DNA of 64,000 nt from Crotalaria pallida. Lineage: Eukaryota; Streptophyta; Magnoliopsida; Fabales; Fabaceae. Of the stretch, positions 45,800 through 57,296 are shown in pieces. Each line of letters opens with the position of its first letter. The stretch's first letter is position 1. Location: positions 11,302,001 through 11,366,000 of the forward strand of contig CM075655.1 of NCBI GenBank assembly GCA_037953625.1, in the 5' to 3' direction. The position numbers and the translations under genes were made by a program. The notes beneath the pieces were generated by a model. That model made no database searches and was not told where the DNA came from. It saw only the letters and a program-made list of their open reading frames with translations.

Positions 45800-46424
45800 T
45801 AAACAAAACAAAAAAAAAGAGCACACACAGTGTCAAGTGATAAAAACTGAGTTAGACACCTACCAAACCTTTATCATCAAACTCTAAAGTAATAAAAAAA
45901 AGATTTTTCTGTGTCAATCAAATATACTTGTTGCGTTTCTTCCTCCCTCCAGACTCTACATATGATGCACCGCTAAGAAGAAGGCAGAGGAAGCGGAGAA
46001 GAGGGCGGAGGCTGGAAAGCAGAGGACGCTGAGGTTGTTGAGGGTTCGAAGTTGCGAGGCTGCTGCATGATGAAGGAAGCACGACTGGTCTCCTTTGGTG
46101 TCGCATCAGATTTGCAGAGAAGATGACCAAGCGAAGGATGAAGAATGAAGAGAATCTTCGGGGTCGCCGCCGCAACTAGGTTGCAGGGGCTTTGGCTATA
46201 TCTAGCGCCGCCGCACATCATCAAGCGAACTTGTGACTGTGACAGTGATTTTCGCTGTAAACCGAAGCAAGCACAAAACTCAGATCGAGGCGCGACCTTG
46301 AGGACGGTGGCGAAAGCTTCTCAAATCGTTACCCTGATGGCAGTGGTGAGTGCTCGAGACATCACGACCATGACGATGATGCATCTCGTCGCAAACGCGT
46401 TTTATTCCAATCGTTATAAAAAAA
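45800..46424. pseudogene. Second captured segment in the Pack-MULE, unidentified
   Basis: GC-rich, with open frames on both strands: + 46145-46549 (MKRIFGVAAATRLQG, then KASQIVTLMAVVSARD, running into the right arm) and - 46175-45918, arginine- and proline-rich. I recognise no family. Base composition differs from everything around it, pointing to exon sequence from an unknown host gene. Confidence 0.45.
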
Positions 46425-46914
46425 TCATTTTTTTTTTAATTTTATTTATTTTTTGTAATTTTTCAATTTTAAAAGAAAAATTTCATGTGGCATTAATTTA
46501 TTGGTCCACATGGCATAAAAATTTTCCCAGGGTAACGGTGTTAGATTAAAACTAACAGAAGGACTTAATCCAAAATGGTCCAGAGTTTAGGGACCTGATC
46601 CAACGAAAAAAAGGATAGGGACTAAATTCAATTCTTCCCCTAAGTTTAGGCACCTCAAAGTAAAAAAAAAAGCCAAAAAAAATGCAAGTTGGGACATGTG
46701 GCAACATCTTATTGGAAGACACTAACGGAGTTAACTTTGGGTTAACGGAAAGACTAGTTCCAAACGACGTTAAAGTTTAGGGACCAGATCCAACAAAAAA
46801 AAAAGATTAAGGACTAAATCCAAAACACCCCCTAAGTTTAGGGACCTATCGCTTAAAAAAGCCAAAAAAAAAAAAAAATACTCACAACAAGCATAAAATC
46901 AAATACTATTATAT

Positions 46915-47429
46915 GGGCTCAAATACCAAAATGGTCCCTATAAAAATTGATCACTTTGAAATTGGTTCCTATAAAAAAAAGGTTTTGGTTTTGGTCCCTG
47001 TATTTATAGAACGTTTTGATTTTGGTCCATGCATTTACAAAACGTTTTGGTTTTGGTCCCTCCTGATAAATATAGATGGAAAAAGCCGAAAACGTAATGT
47101 ATTACATTCTATGACCAATTAAGAATGATATTCTTGCATTAATTTTCTAGGGTTAAAAAACAACTTCTATTACATAGACGAATCAATTTAAAAACCATGA
47201 TAGTAGAGATACTAACTTATAAAATCTAATAACGGGGGACCAGAACCTATCAAATCTAATAATATAGGGATCAAAACAAACTACCTACATAATTATGAGG
47301 ACTAAAATTTAACATGAGGGACCAAAACCAAAACGTTTTGTGAATGCAGGGACCAAAACCAATTTTTTTTTTACTGGGACCAATTTCATAGAAGTCTACT
47401 TTTATCGGGACCATTTTGATATTTAAGCC
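46915..47429. mobile_element. Mutator-like MITE family B, copy 2
   Basis: Ends GGGCTCAAATACCAAAATGG and the complement of GGCTTAAATATCAAAATGG. TSD TATTATAT lies at 46907-46914 and 47430-47437. Related to the copy nested at 37640-38093, with the same TTTTGGTCCCT-rich arms. Confidence 0.8.
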
Positions 47430-47437
47430 TATTATAT

Positions 47438-48283
47438 ATAATGATTTAGAAAACTTATAAACTTGAATAATTTATTTAATTTCAAATTTTAATATTTTTG
47501 TTGAAAATAATGATTTTTTTAATATAATGAGGATAATGATTTCACATGCATATAATGATTTGAAAATCTTGAAATAATAATTTATTTAATTTAAAATTAT
47601 AATTTTGGTTTGAGATAATAATTATATACCTACGATCGCTTTGGTGTGAGGAAAACTCTAACAACAAATGTGGTGCCTTGGAAATTTCTCCAACAAACAT
47701 GGTATCTCGAATATGCAGCTTTTTATACATAGACACTAGATTATAGGTGAATTCAAATTTAGTGATTTTGGATAAAGTTTTGAACTTTTTTTTAACTTCA
47801 AGAACAAACAAAGATTATAACCTTCAATATTAAAAAAAATTAAAAAAAAATATATGAAATTTGCACATCAAAATTTCGAAAAAAAAAATCAAAATTTAAA
47901 TGAGAATATGGATTCTTTAAGAAAAAAATTCCAAAACTCTACTATTAATGCATGCAAATAAAACGCAATGGGCTATGCCACATGTTCCAAATATTTTGTA
48001 ATTTAAAAAAATATATATCACCAAATAGTACCCTTTCAAATATTTTATAATTATTGCTTAAGCAACGTTATGGTTTATCCTTATTTGAATATTCTTTTAA
48101 CTGTGCATTCACGTTTTCATATTTATTCGTTAAATTGCTTCCCTTATAACCGTTTTCATAGTTATACGATTTTACACTGCATGTATTGTTCAAAATATTT
48201 GAAAATGCATAAATTTAAAAAATTGACATAACTTTATAAAAACTCAATACACCCCCTCTTGGTAATGGCTAACAATTCCAACA
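47438..48283. other. Remaining right part of element E
   Basis: AT-rich non-coding sequence leading to the ACACCCCCTCTTGG end block. No gene seen. Confidence 0.4.
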
Positions 48284-48289
48284 AGTGTT

Positions 48290-49880
48290 ACGGGCCTAAT
48301 TGATACAATAAGGATTATTTGGAAAACAATTACAACCATCACAATGCGTTCACTCGACGACAATACCTTTGTGTTTTAGTTAGACTCTAAGTGTAATAGG
48401 AAGAGGGTGATGGATGGTGCACCATGGTCATTTGATAAGTCTCTTATCCTATTTTAGGGTTACGCATTTGGACTTCATGTATGTTGTCTTCTGGATCAGA
48501 ATCTTCGATCTCCCCTTAGGCATGCGCAATAAAGAAGTTGAGGTGGCACTAGGCAGCATGTTGGGAGGATTGCTGGAGTTTGACATTGATGGTGACGGGA
48601 ACGCCCATGGCCCATTTTACGTATCAAAGTAAGGATTTCTCACTAATGGTACTGGCCCTAAGCGATGGTACTGGATTAAGTATGAGCACCTTTCAACCTT
48701 TTGCTATATTCGTGATATTATTGGTCATGGTGATAAAGAGTGTGAGCCAAATCATGCTAACGCTAAAAAAAGTTATGGTGATTGGCTTAGTTCGTCAAGT
48801 GCCACTTATACGATTTCTAGTTTTGAAGCGGTACAAAAATGTTTGGAAGAGGCTAAAAAATCTTGTCCGGATTATGCTCCTACCCCAAATGACATTGCAG
48901 ATGCGAACAAGTATATAGCTAGGGAGTTCGCTTAGTGCCGAGGATGCCCAAGAACTCCTCATAGTGGTGAGACGATAATTGTAGTCCCAAAATCTCTGAA
49001 TGTTGCTTCATTTGAGTATTCAGGTAAGGAGAAATCAGTTTTAGGCAAGAAACAGTGGAAAAAACTTGCTCGCCAAAATATCCAAGGTCTAGTGATCATT
49101 ACAAGAGTTGTAGGCTCTCAGCGCAAGGATGTTGACGATCTGATTATGTTAGATGCTAAAATATCTCCTGCAAATGAGTATCTTGATGTTGCCGAAAGAT
49201 TCGAAACTGGAACTGAGTTACATTTCTCGAGTGTCGTATCGGCATAGGCTATTGTGCATCCCCGTCAGGAGCCATGAAAATGATAAGTTGGAATTACCAA
49301 AGTTTGGGGTCTCCTCCTGCAATTCGATCCCTCAAGAAGCTCTTAACTTCTAAAAAACAACCACATCATCTTCCATATGGAGTCAAAGAAGAAGGTGATG
49401 GAATTAGAGTTTTTTCACAGGTTGTATGACTCCCATAATTATGTAGTTGTGTGATGGTGTTAGTCAAGGGAATCACAGGGCAGATGGTTTGATTGTGATG
49501 TTAAAAGAGTCTCTTACAATGACTATGCTTTCTTACTCTTTAAATCATATTAATTTACAGGTTGGTTGTTATGAAATCTCGAATCAAATGTTTATTACCT
49601 GTCTCTATGGCTTCCCTGAAGCGACAAAAAAATATCGAACTTGGCAACTAGTTTCTAGGATCTTTAAGGCCCCAAATGTTCAATGGATGGTTATTGGTGA
49701 CTATAACCAATTCCTTCATCATCATGATAAATTGGGTGGGCAATCCATGAATCTAGTTGATATTAGTCAGGCTTGGCAGTATCTAACTGAGAGCGGTTTA
49801 TCTAAAGCAGCCGTTATGGGTTCTTGGTTTACATGTTGTAATAATCGCAAATTTCCCCACACCATTGAGGATCGGTTGGT
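48290..49880 (+). pseudogene. LINE remnant: ORF1 and start of ORF2 endonuclease
   Basis: Near 48340-48450, a broken frame has NTFVF, then RKRVMDGAPWSFDKSLIL, and near 48500 FWIRIFDLPLGMRNKEVE: the DUF4283 nucleic-acid-binding part of plant LINE ORF1. A zinc-knuckle remnant follows (CYI..IIGHGDKEC, about 48700-48745). At 49447-49884 an endonuclease-like frame has MVIGDYNQFLHHHDKLGG, then WFTCCNN and IEDRLV, the GDFN and TW motifs of the APE domain. Several frame breaks. At 49881 the element is cut by an LTR (TGTAACACCC); the RT part is not seen. Confidence 0.8.
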
Positions 49881-52800
49881 GTAACACCCTAACTATGTAG
49901 TAATGCATGATTAAGTAAAATAATGAGAAAACGACAAAATATCCCCCGAAGTCGGGTTAACTATGTTTAGTAATAATCATCCTGTAATGCACAAATACGA
50001 GATTTTAAAAAAACTATTAAGTCATAACCTAACATGGGTACCAGTTCAGTCATTTAGTGCACTAACATTGAATATTAATCCAAAAAAAAAATATATGAAA
50101 CAGTTATTCAAAACATGTATAATCATGGCAGTATTTCAATCATGTTTATTCAAAGCAATTCCTAACATTTTACATTAAGGTTTACAAAACATAAGACTCT
50201 AGGCTAAATATTTAAAAATAATTACATTCATTTTGAAAATATGCATTCATTCCTACATGTCCTAACTCAAAATAGCCCAGAGCTTATGGTTGCAATTATG
50301 AGTCTTTAATGGACTATGCTCATACTCCACTGTCGATAGGAGCATATTTCTCCTCGGCATAGGGAAGCATAAACACTTCCAGTACCTAAAAATAAAGACA
50401 AGTGAGTAATTTTCATATAACTCAAGTAAAGCATTTGATACTTAATTACATACACATACATTCAATAAATACAATATGAGAAATCTCAAGTCAAGCCAAG
50501 TACTAACAGTCACAAACAGATGCAAGTTGTAACACCCCGATTTAGTAACTTGATTATCTTTTTATTTAGTAAAAATCCAGGATTTTTTTTTTCAATGGTG
50601 ACGTGGACATGAGATCGTTTTCATAAAAACATTTCGTTTTACAGATAGTATTTTCAAAACCCATTACTTTTATCAGAGTTATAAAATTTATAAGACATAC
50701 AGTCCCGTAAATGGTTACATCAAGGTAGAGCCATTCGTTTTTGAGTACATCTCAAGATAGTGCCTTACATAATTAAAGCATAATTAAAAACCTATACTAA
50801 GGGACACCACCATCACCTGGTACTCTTGGCAATTCCTACGGCTCCTCTGCGTCTTCAAATATTTCTTCGTCATCATCAAGAAATGTTGGGTTCATCGTGA
50901 ACTCTTGATCTGTCAACACGAGCCTATTCATCATGTCTTGCATTTCCAATCCTTCAAGCGTGAACAGTGGATCAGTAACCTCCATACTAATGGGTCCTCT
51001 CCATCTCCAACCGGCCGGAGTCAACTCCCAGCTTCCATCGTCCAACGGACTCACAAGGATCTTGATGCTATATGCCATCTACGCTGCTTGGTATATAATA
51101 CCAGTAGAAGAAATAGGGTAAATGAGAGAGTGAGTGATCCCGAACGATTTCTCATCGAGGGTGGAATTACAGAGGGTACAATATTAAGACAAGCACACAA
51201 CAATACCTATATCAAATAACAAAATATACAACATAATTCACCTCATCATTATTATCACTATCATTATCATTGCACAGGGATACTCTCATTCTTGTCATTC
51301 TCTCTCTTCACATTCATTTCTTTCATTACTTACTTCACTATGCCACATCACATCTCGTAATCATAACACGTCACGTCCTCGGTCTCATCCATACTTTCTC
51401 ACTACTTGCACTTTTCCATTTTCCTTTCTCAACAATTTGCGCTAGCTGTATTTTAATCTCGTATTCCGACGATCCTTTTAATAATTTCATCTTACTTTAT
51501 AAAGTTTTATCAAGCACTTCCTACGATGACAGGGGAAATTAAATAAATCTCATCGAGGGGTTAGTTAGCACACATACATCTCCTCCAATCCTCCCAAGCC
51601 TAGTCGAAAGCAAACAGGAGTACATGAACCTTAACCCACGACGGTCGAACAGCCGAGAAATCCAACAACATCTGTATTTGTCAAAGCCACAACCGCACAG
51701 GCCGGCCACCATGACAATTAACATTTTACGCGACATCGCAAGGGCTCAACACCAATCGACTGCCTGTCTCGTTCAGGTTCCCTCTCACTGTTCAAATTTT
51801 GATCAAGGGGGCGATATTACTTTTCTAGTTCCGGGTGCAGAACACGCTACGATCCCTTGGGTATTAATCCCCCATCACTTATAGACTCGTTCTGCCTAGA
51901 AAAGCACTCTAGGTTACTTGATGTTTTACCGTCATCACCCTTCCCTATCACAATCACTCACCTGAGTATCCGCAGATAAACAGGGTATCTTCCTCTCCAC
52001 TACTTCACACTTAACTCTCCGCGTTATTCAATGTCTTTTAAAGTTTTATTAATCTTTTACTAATCCTAGATTCGGACGAGTCACCCTTGTTCATCCCTTC
52101 GGTGAGCCTCGACCTCTAATCGCAACTTTCACATCAACACTTTCTCGATGTTCCGAAGTTGTCACGATCACTGATCACATCGGGGAGCTCCTCAACCCGG
52201 AAAACTCGTCACGTCAATCATACACTTTGAAGAGTTCCTCGAGCAGGTACACATCATGCTAATTCTTCCGCTGCTCATCACGTTCACATCTCAAATTCCG
52301 ATCATATTAGACTTATCATTTCTTTCCTTGCACTTCCATTTCCACAATTTCCAAAATCTATCAATACATCGCTTCATTATCCCAAAATCTTTTCATCGCT
52401 TAATCAAATACATCGCATTATTGTCATCAGCATTATCATCATTTTTCATAATTTCCATTGCCTCGCTTAATTTCCATCATGGATTTATTATTCATACATC
52501 TCACATGATTCCAAATATTAACATCATCAGATATAAAATGCTCATCATGCATAAGAATAAAATCAATTCATATCATCATGGCATATTCACTTTAATAACA
52601 TCATACTTCATAAGGTGTGTGGTCCTAGTCCCATTCGTATACGTGGCCACACACACAAACAATTTGCCATGATACTAATGACCCAGAGACCACTAAGTTC
52701 CGATCTTTGAGGTGGTACGGAACGTCTTAATATTTACCTAAATACCATAGTGTCTGGGGAAAGCCCCTTTCTCACCTTAATTCCAACAATACTTGTCCAA

Positions 52801-55800
52801 ACACTGTTGCGGGTTCTCCCGACCGTCAGCTGCTCCAATTTCCCAACTTAAAAATCCTTTCTTAAAACAAGACACACAATTAATATAAAGCTATCTAATC
52901 GCCAAGTACGCTTATTATCAACTCACTTTGAAAACTTGTTTGATCCCTCGTTGGGTAAATCGTAAAAGAAAGTTTAACTTCTCAAATCAAATCCAACTTT
53001 CGTACATACTTTAAATATTTCAAAATTATTATATAACAATCAATAAAACATGTCAAAACAATTCCCTTCGTTTCTGGTCCGTTCCGGACAGCCACGATTT
53101 AAAACCCAAAAACACCGAAAACGTTACTTTTTCAATCCGACTTTTAGTTAAATCGAATACTCTTGAAAACTCAAACTTTAAATCACTTGAAAAAAATTTT
53201 AGAAACAGTACACAAATCAAATCAAATCTGGAAAGTGGAGGAATAAACTCAAAAATCGCTTTTTCGAAAAATCCGAAAACACCGTAAAATCGTTATTTAA
53301 TCCCTTTAACACTTTTTGTTAAAATGAACACTTGAAACAATTTATTTTTAAAACATAACACCATGCAACAAGGTAGGACAGCAACAAATAAGCTCAACAC
53401 CTTTTCAATTAAACAAATTCTTTTCAAACATCAATTAATTTCAAGGAATAGGACAAAACCAAACACAACACCTAAACTAATTAGCTTACCATTCATCCTC
53501 ACATAACCTAAACATATCATCAAACAATCGCTCATTAAATTATGTAAAGGTATCATGATTATTATACAAGTCCAGCCAAAACACAAGAATGCACAAAAGT
53601 TCACACATGTTCAAAAAGTATCAATTTTCAGTATTAGTTCAATTACGGAAAAATAAGAAAGACATAACTAAAAACCATATCAAATCAATTCATTTAAATC
53701 CCAAAATTTACAGAGAACATGCACAAGCACCAAAGTTTAACATATAAAATTTTCAAGTCATTTGGACAATCTTAACTTAAGTTTCAAATCGAATTTTGTA
53801 TAAAAATCCAAACGGTACTATTGCTGACCTGAGGGCAAAATGCAACAATTAAAAATAGTAATTCAATTCCGATTCGCATGAAAATTGGTACAAACCTTTA
53901 TCATACAGTCTAAACATCTCATAAAAATTTCAGAATATTTGGAGTTGTTTAAGTTACATTTTTCTAATTAAATTTGTCACTATGTCTGAAAATCCTGAAC
54001 CATTCGGTTCACTATTTTTCTTTTATAAAAATTATCAAATCAACTCCAAATTTCTTCAAAATTTACAAAGAACCTCAAGACATGTTTAAGAAGCTACCAT
54101 AAAAATTTCAAGTCATTTGAAATAAGTTAAGTTCAAGAATTTTGTTCACTTTCAATCCGAAAAGCGTATTTTTCCGAAATCGTTTTTACAAAAATGACTC
54201 AAATATAATTACCAAACTAATTCCAAAACCACATAAGAATTTATAAGAACTACATTTAGCATCACCAAAACAGTAACCAAGTTTCATGATTATTGAACTT
54301 GAGGAAACATTTTTCCTTGTAACCCCTTTTCTATTTAAAACACAAATTTTCTTAAACTTTCATTATCAAATAAAAATTCATTTAAAATATCAAAACAATT
54401 CCAAATCATTTTAAATTTTCCAGAATTCATTTAAAGAGCACCAAGGACAACATATCAAAATTTTAAGGCAATCGGATTAGCATAACTATCATTTAGCACA
54501 TATGCCTACAAGCTAAGGCAATAAACTTAAAAATTCAGCACCGATGCATCTTTTGGTTTCCTATATCATTTACAAACATACAACTCCAAAATGATTCTAT
54601 TCTTACTCTAAACATACATTAACATGCATATAAACACAATTTTCCAGCCACACAACATTAGCTCATACAAATAATCACTTTTCAAGCCGAGATGATCTAT
54701 TTTCATGCTTTAACCTAGTTTAATTTCTTTTTCAATAAACACTTATCTTAATTCATTGTTACTCAAACCTAAACCAAATACGCTTCATTAATGATCCAAG
54801 AACATAGTTCAATTTCTAGACTTATGCATTTTCACATATAGAGTCATATGGCACATACATCACATAATCAATCACAAAACCAATCAATTACTTATATTCC
54901 CTTTAAAACCAAATCATAGGCCATGAAAATGGTTTATTTTAACTCAAATACAATCATGCATGCTCAAATCAATTTGTTTTCCTTATCAATCCTCTTTGGT
55001 CAAATTATGCTTAAGAAAATTAGGGGTTGTTACACAAACCAAACAATACTCAAACATACACTTAAAAAAAATCCATTTCTCATTCTTTTATTTCAACATA
55101 AATCAAATCACTCTAACAAAAATCTTTTGAGGCAAAAACCAAGGTAAAACCGTATAGGCTTCAAAGATTTATACATGTCCATTTTGTTCATTCTAAACTT
55201 AGATTTTAACATCATGCACTCCAAAAAAATTAAGGATCAAAGCTTACAATTAATCAAACACCAAAAATCAATTTTGTTTCCCTCTTATCCTTGTTTGGCC
55301 GAATCATTTACCAAGGAATATGAGAAACTTTTGCAAGGTTCAACAACACATAAGCACATACTTCTACTTAATCAAATTCAAAACTTATTTCTTTACTTTA
55401 AACATAAAACAAATTATTGAAACAAAATAAAGTCCTTTGAACATGAATCAAAAATAAAAACCGTATTGCCCCCATTGTTTCATGCATGTTCATTTCAAAT
55501 CCTTGAGTTTAAATCTTTATACATTAATGCCTTGAAATCAAAGAGGAACGTGAAAAACCATGATGCATGAGAAACAAAAATTATTTCATTTTATCTCTCC
55601 TCTTGGCCGAATCATACACATGAAGAAAATGGAAAAATTTCAACAAAATAAACAATTACATCAACACATCAAAGATTGCCCTTGTTTTATTATCATAAAT
55701 CAAAAGTAAAAACAAAAATCCTATGGACACTAAAAGGGACCAAAAACCGTATGACCCTAAAATAACTCATCAACACAAAAATTCATTTTTCATGCATTTT

Positions 55801-55954
55801 TAACTTAAAAACAAAAAAAAACAACACATAAATAGCAAGAATCAAGAATCAATATTTGATGGAATTTCTAAAAAATAGGGTTTGACTAAGTTGAATTTTC
55901 TCTCTTCTCTCTCACGGAGTCTAGGGTTTTCTCTTGGCTTTCCGGTGCGGCCTC

Positions 55955-57296
55955 ATGGCTAAGAAGAGGGGGAGGCCACCGAAGTCCCCCTCACCTCCAT
56001 CTTCTTCTTCTTCTGTGCAGCAAGACAAACAAAAACTCGCTCAGGGTCAACTTTTTGATCTCACACAGCTGGATGATGAGGACCTTGAAACAATTGATGC
56101 CTTAACGCCCAAGCAACTTGATTCTCTGGTGCAAGGTATTGAGATGATTCGTGCAAGAATTAGCAGGAAAGAGAGTCCTGCAAAACAAACAATGAAAGTG
56201 GTTGATCAGCAGCATACAAAGGAGGACAACCCTGATACAAATATAACTGAAACAACTAATCCTAATACTGACAAGGTTGAGTTGGCAAGACCGAATGTGT
56301 GGGACAATTTTAACATCACAAAGCTTCGGAATGCAGGTGGTAAGTTGAAATTCCATCAACCTGAATTGAAGGATGATGTGATTATAGGGAAAATAGAACC
56401 TTCTGATGTTGAAGAAGAAGTCAAGTATTGGCAGAAATCCTTGGTTTGTTATGTCCTAGGAGCAAACCCCCCTTATTCTGTGTTGAGTGGTTTTATTAAA
56501 AAGGCATGGGGGTAGTATGGGATTGATAAAATTCTAATGAATGTTGATGGTACCCTTATTGTGAGATTTAACACTGTTGAGGGTAGAAACAGTGTTTTGG
56601 AAGTGGGAATCTACCATTTTGATAAAAAAAAAACCCATGATCATTGCCCCATGGACTGGTAGACCAGTGACTAAGAGTTTTCTAGATAGAGTGCCTATAT
56701 GGGTACAATTACCTAACTTGAATCTTAAATTCTGGGGACCCTCTGCATTAGGGAAAATTTCCAGTTTGATTGGCACTCCTATCATGGCAGACAAAGTTAC
56801 AGAGGAAAAGAATAGAATCAGCTATGCTAGGGTCTTGATTGAGGTGGATCCAGCTATCCTTCCCGAGGAAGTTCATTTTGAGGATGATAAAGGTAACATT
56901 GTCTCTCAAAAGGTCAATTATGAATGGAAGCCTACATTGTGTTCTAAATGTTCCTCCTATGGGCATGATGCAAAGATGTGCAAGAAAGGGGTAAAACAAC
57001 AGTGGGTAGTGAAGAATAAGCCCACTCAAAAGGAGACACAAAAACTTGATGAAGCCCTTAAACTGCAGAATGATATTGATAATGGATTAGTTCCTCAGGA
57101 AAATGTGGAGGCAGGAAAAGCTGTAGTAGAGGCAGTTATTACAGAACTCACATATCACAATACAACAATTGATAGAGGGAAGCAGCAAGATAATGAGAAT
57201 GAGGGGTGGACTACAGTTATCACCAGAAGTAAAGCTCAACAAAGGGTGATTGATGTACAGAGGGGGGAGAGTTCAATTCAACCTCCATATGGATAA
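55955..57296 (+). pseudogene. LINE ORF1 (nucleic-acid-binding protein), broken
   Basis: The start is the ATG of MAKKRGRPPKSPSPP, a basic AT-hook-like N-terminus with a serine tract. A DUF4283-type region follows (KLRNAGGKLKFHQP, then WQKSLVCYVLGANPPY). An in-frame TAG at 56513-56515 and a one-base change in an A run at about 56626-56634 break the frame. After it come MIIAPWTGRPVTKSF, VPIWVQLPNL and a CCHC knuckle CSKCSSYGHDAKMC (about 56940-56980). It ends TAA at 57296. In plant L1 elements ORF1 coats the RNA for retrotransposition. Confidence 0.88.

Larger units (their letters stand above)
45169..46863. mobile_element. Pack-MULE with ~425-bp inverted repeats
   Basis: Arms 45169-45590 and about 46428-46863 are near-perfect complements, starting GGCTTTTTTTAAGCGATAGG at the left and ending in its complement (one T fewer). 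9-bp flanks AAAAAAAAT and nine A differ at one base. The 830-bp centre is not AT-rich like its surroundings and holds captured gene sequence. No transposase. Arms contain TAGTCC, GGTCCCTAAAC and GCCACGTG words in inverted order. Confidence 0.88.
39566..48283. mobile_element. TG...CA retroelement (about 3.1 kb) split by three insertions
   Basis: Left end TGTTGGGATTTACAAGCGGG with a CACCTAGAGGAGGGTGAAT segment. Right end ACACCCCCTCTTGG, then AACAATTCCAACA. Such terminal blocks are typical of Copia/SIRE-like LTRs, as is the CTTCCCCTTTTTGATGATGA phrase at 41037. The insertions are the solo LTR at 41545, the Pack-MULE at 45169 and the MITE at 46915. The flanks GAAAA and AGTGT do not match, so the outer limits are less certain. 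Confidence 0.5.

Noticed and set aside
50836..52672. Overlapping frames on both strands, up to 138 codons
   Set aside because: Non-coding LTR sequence; both strands open over the same bases and there is no similarity to a known protein.
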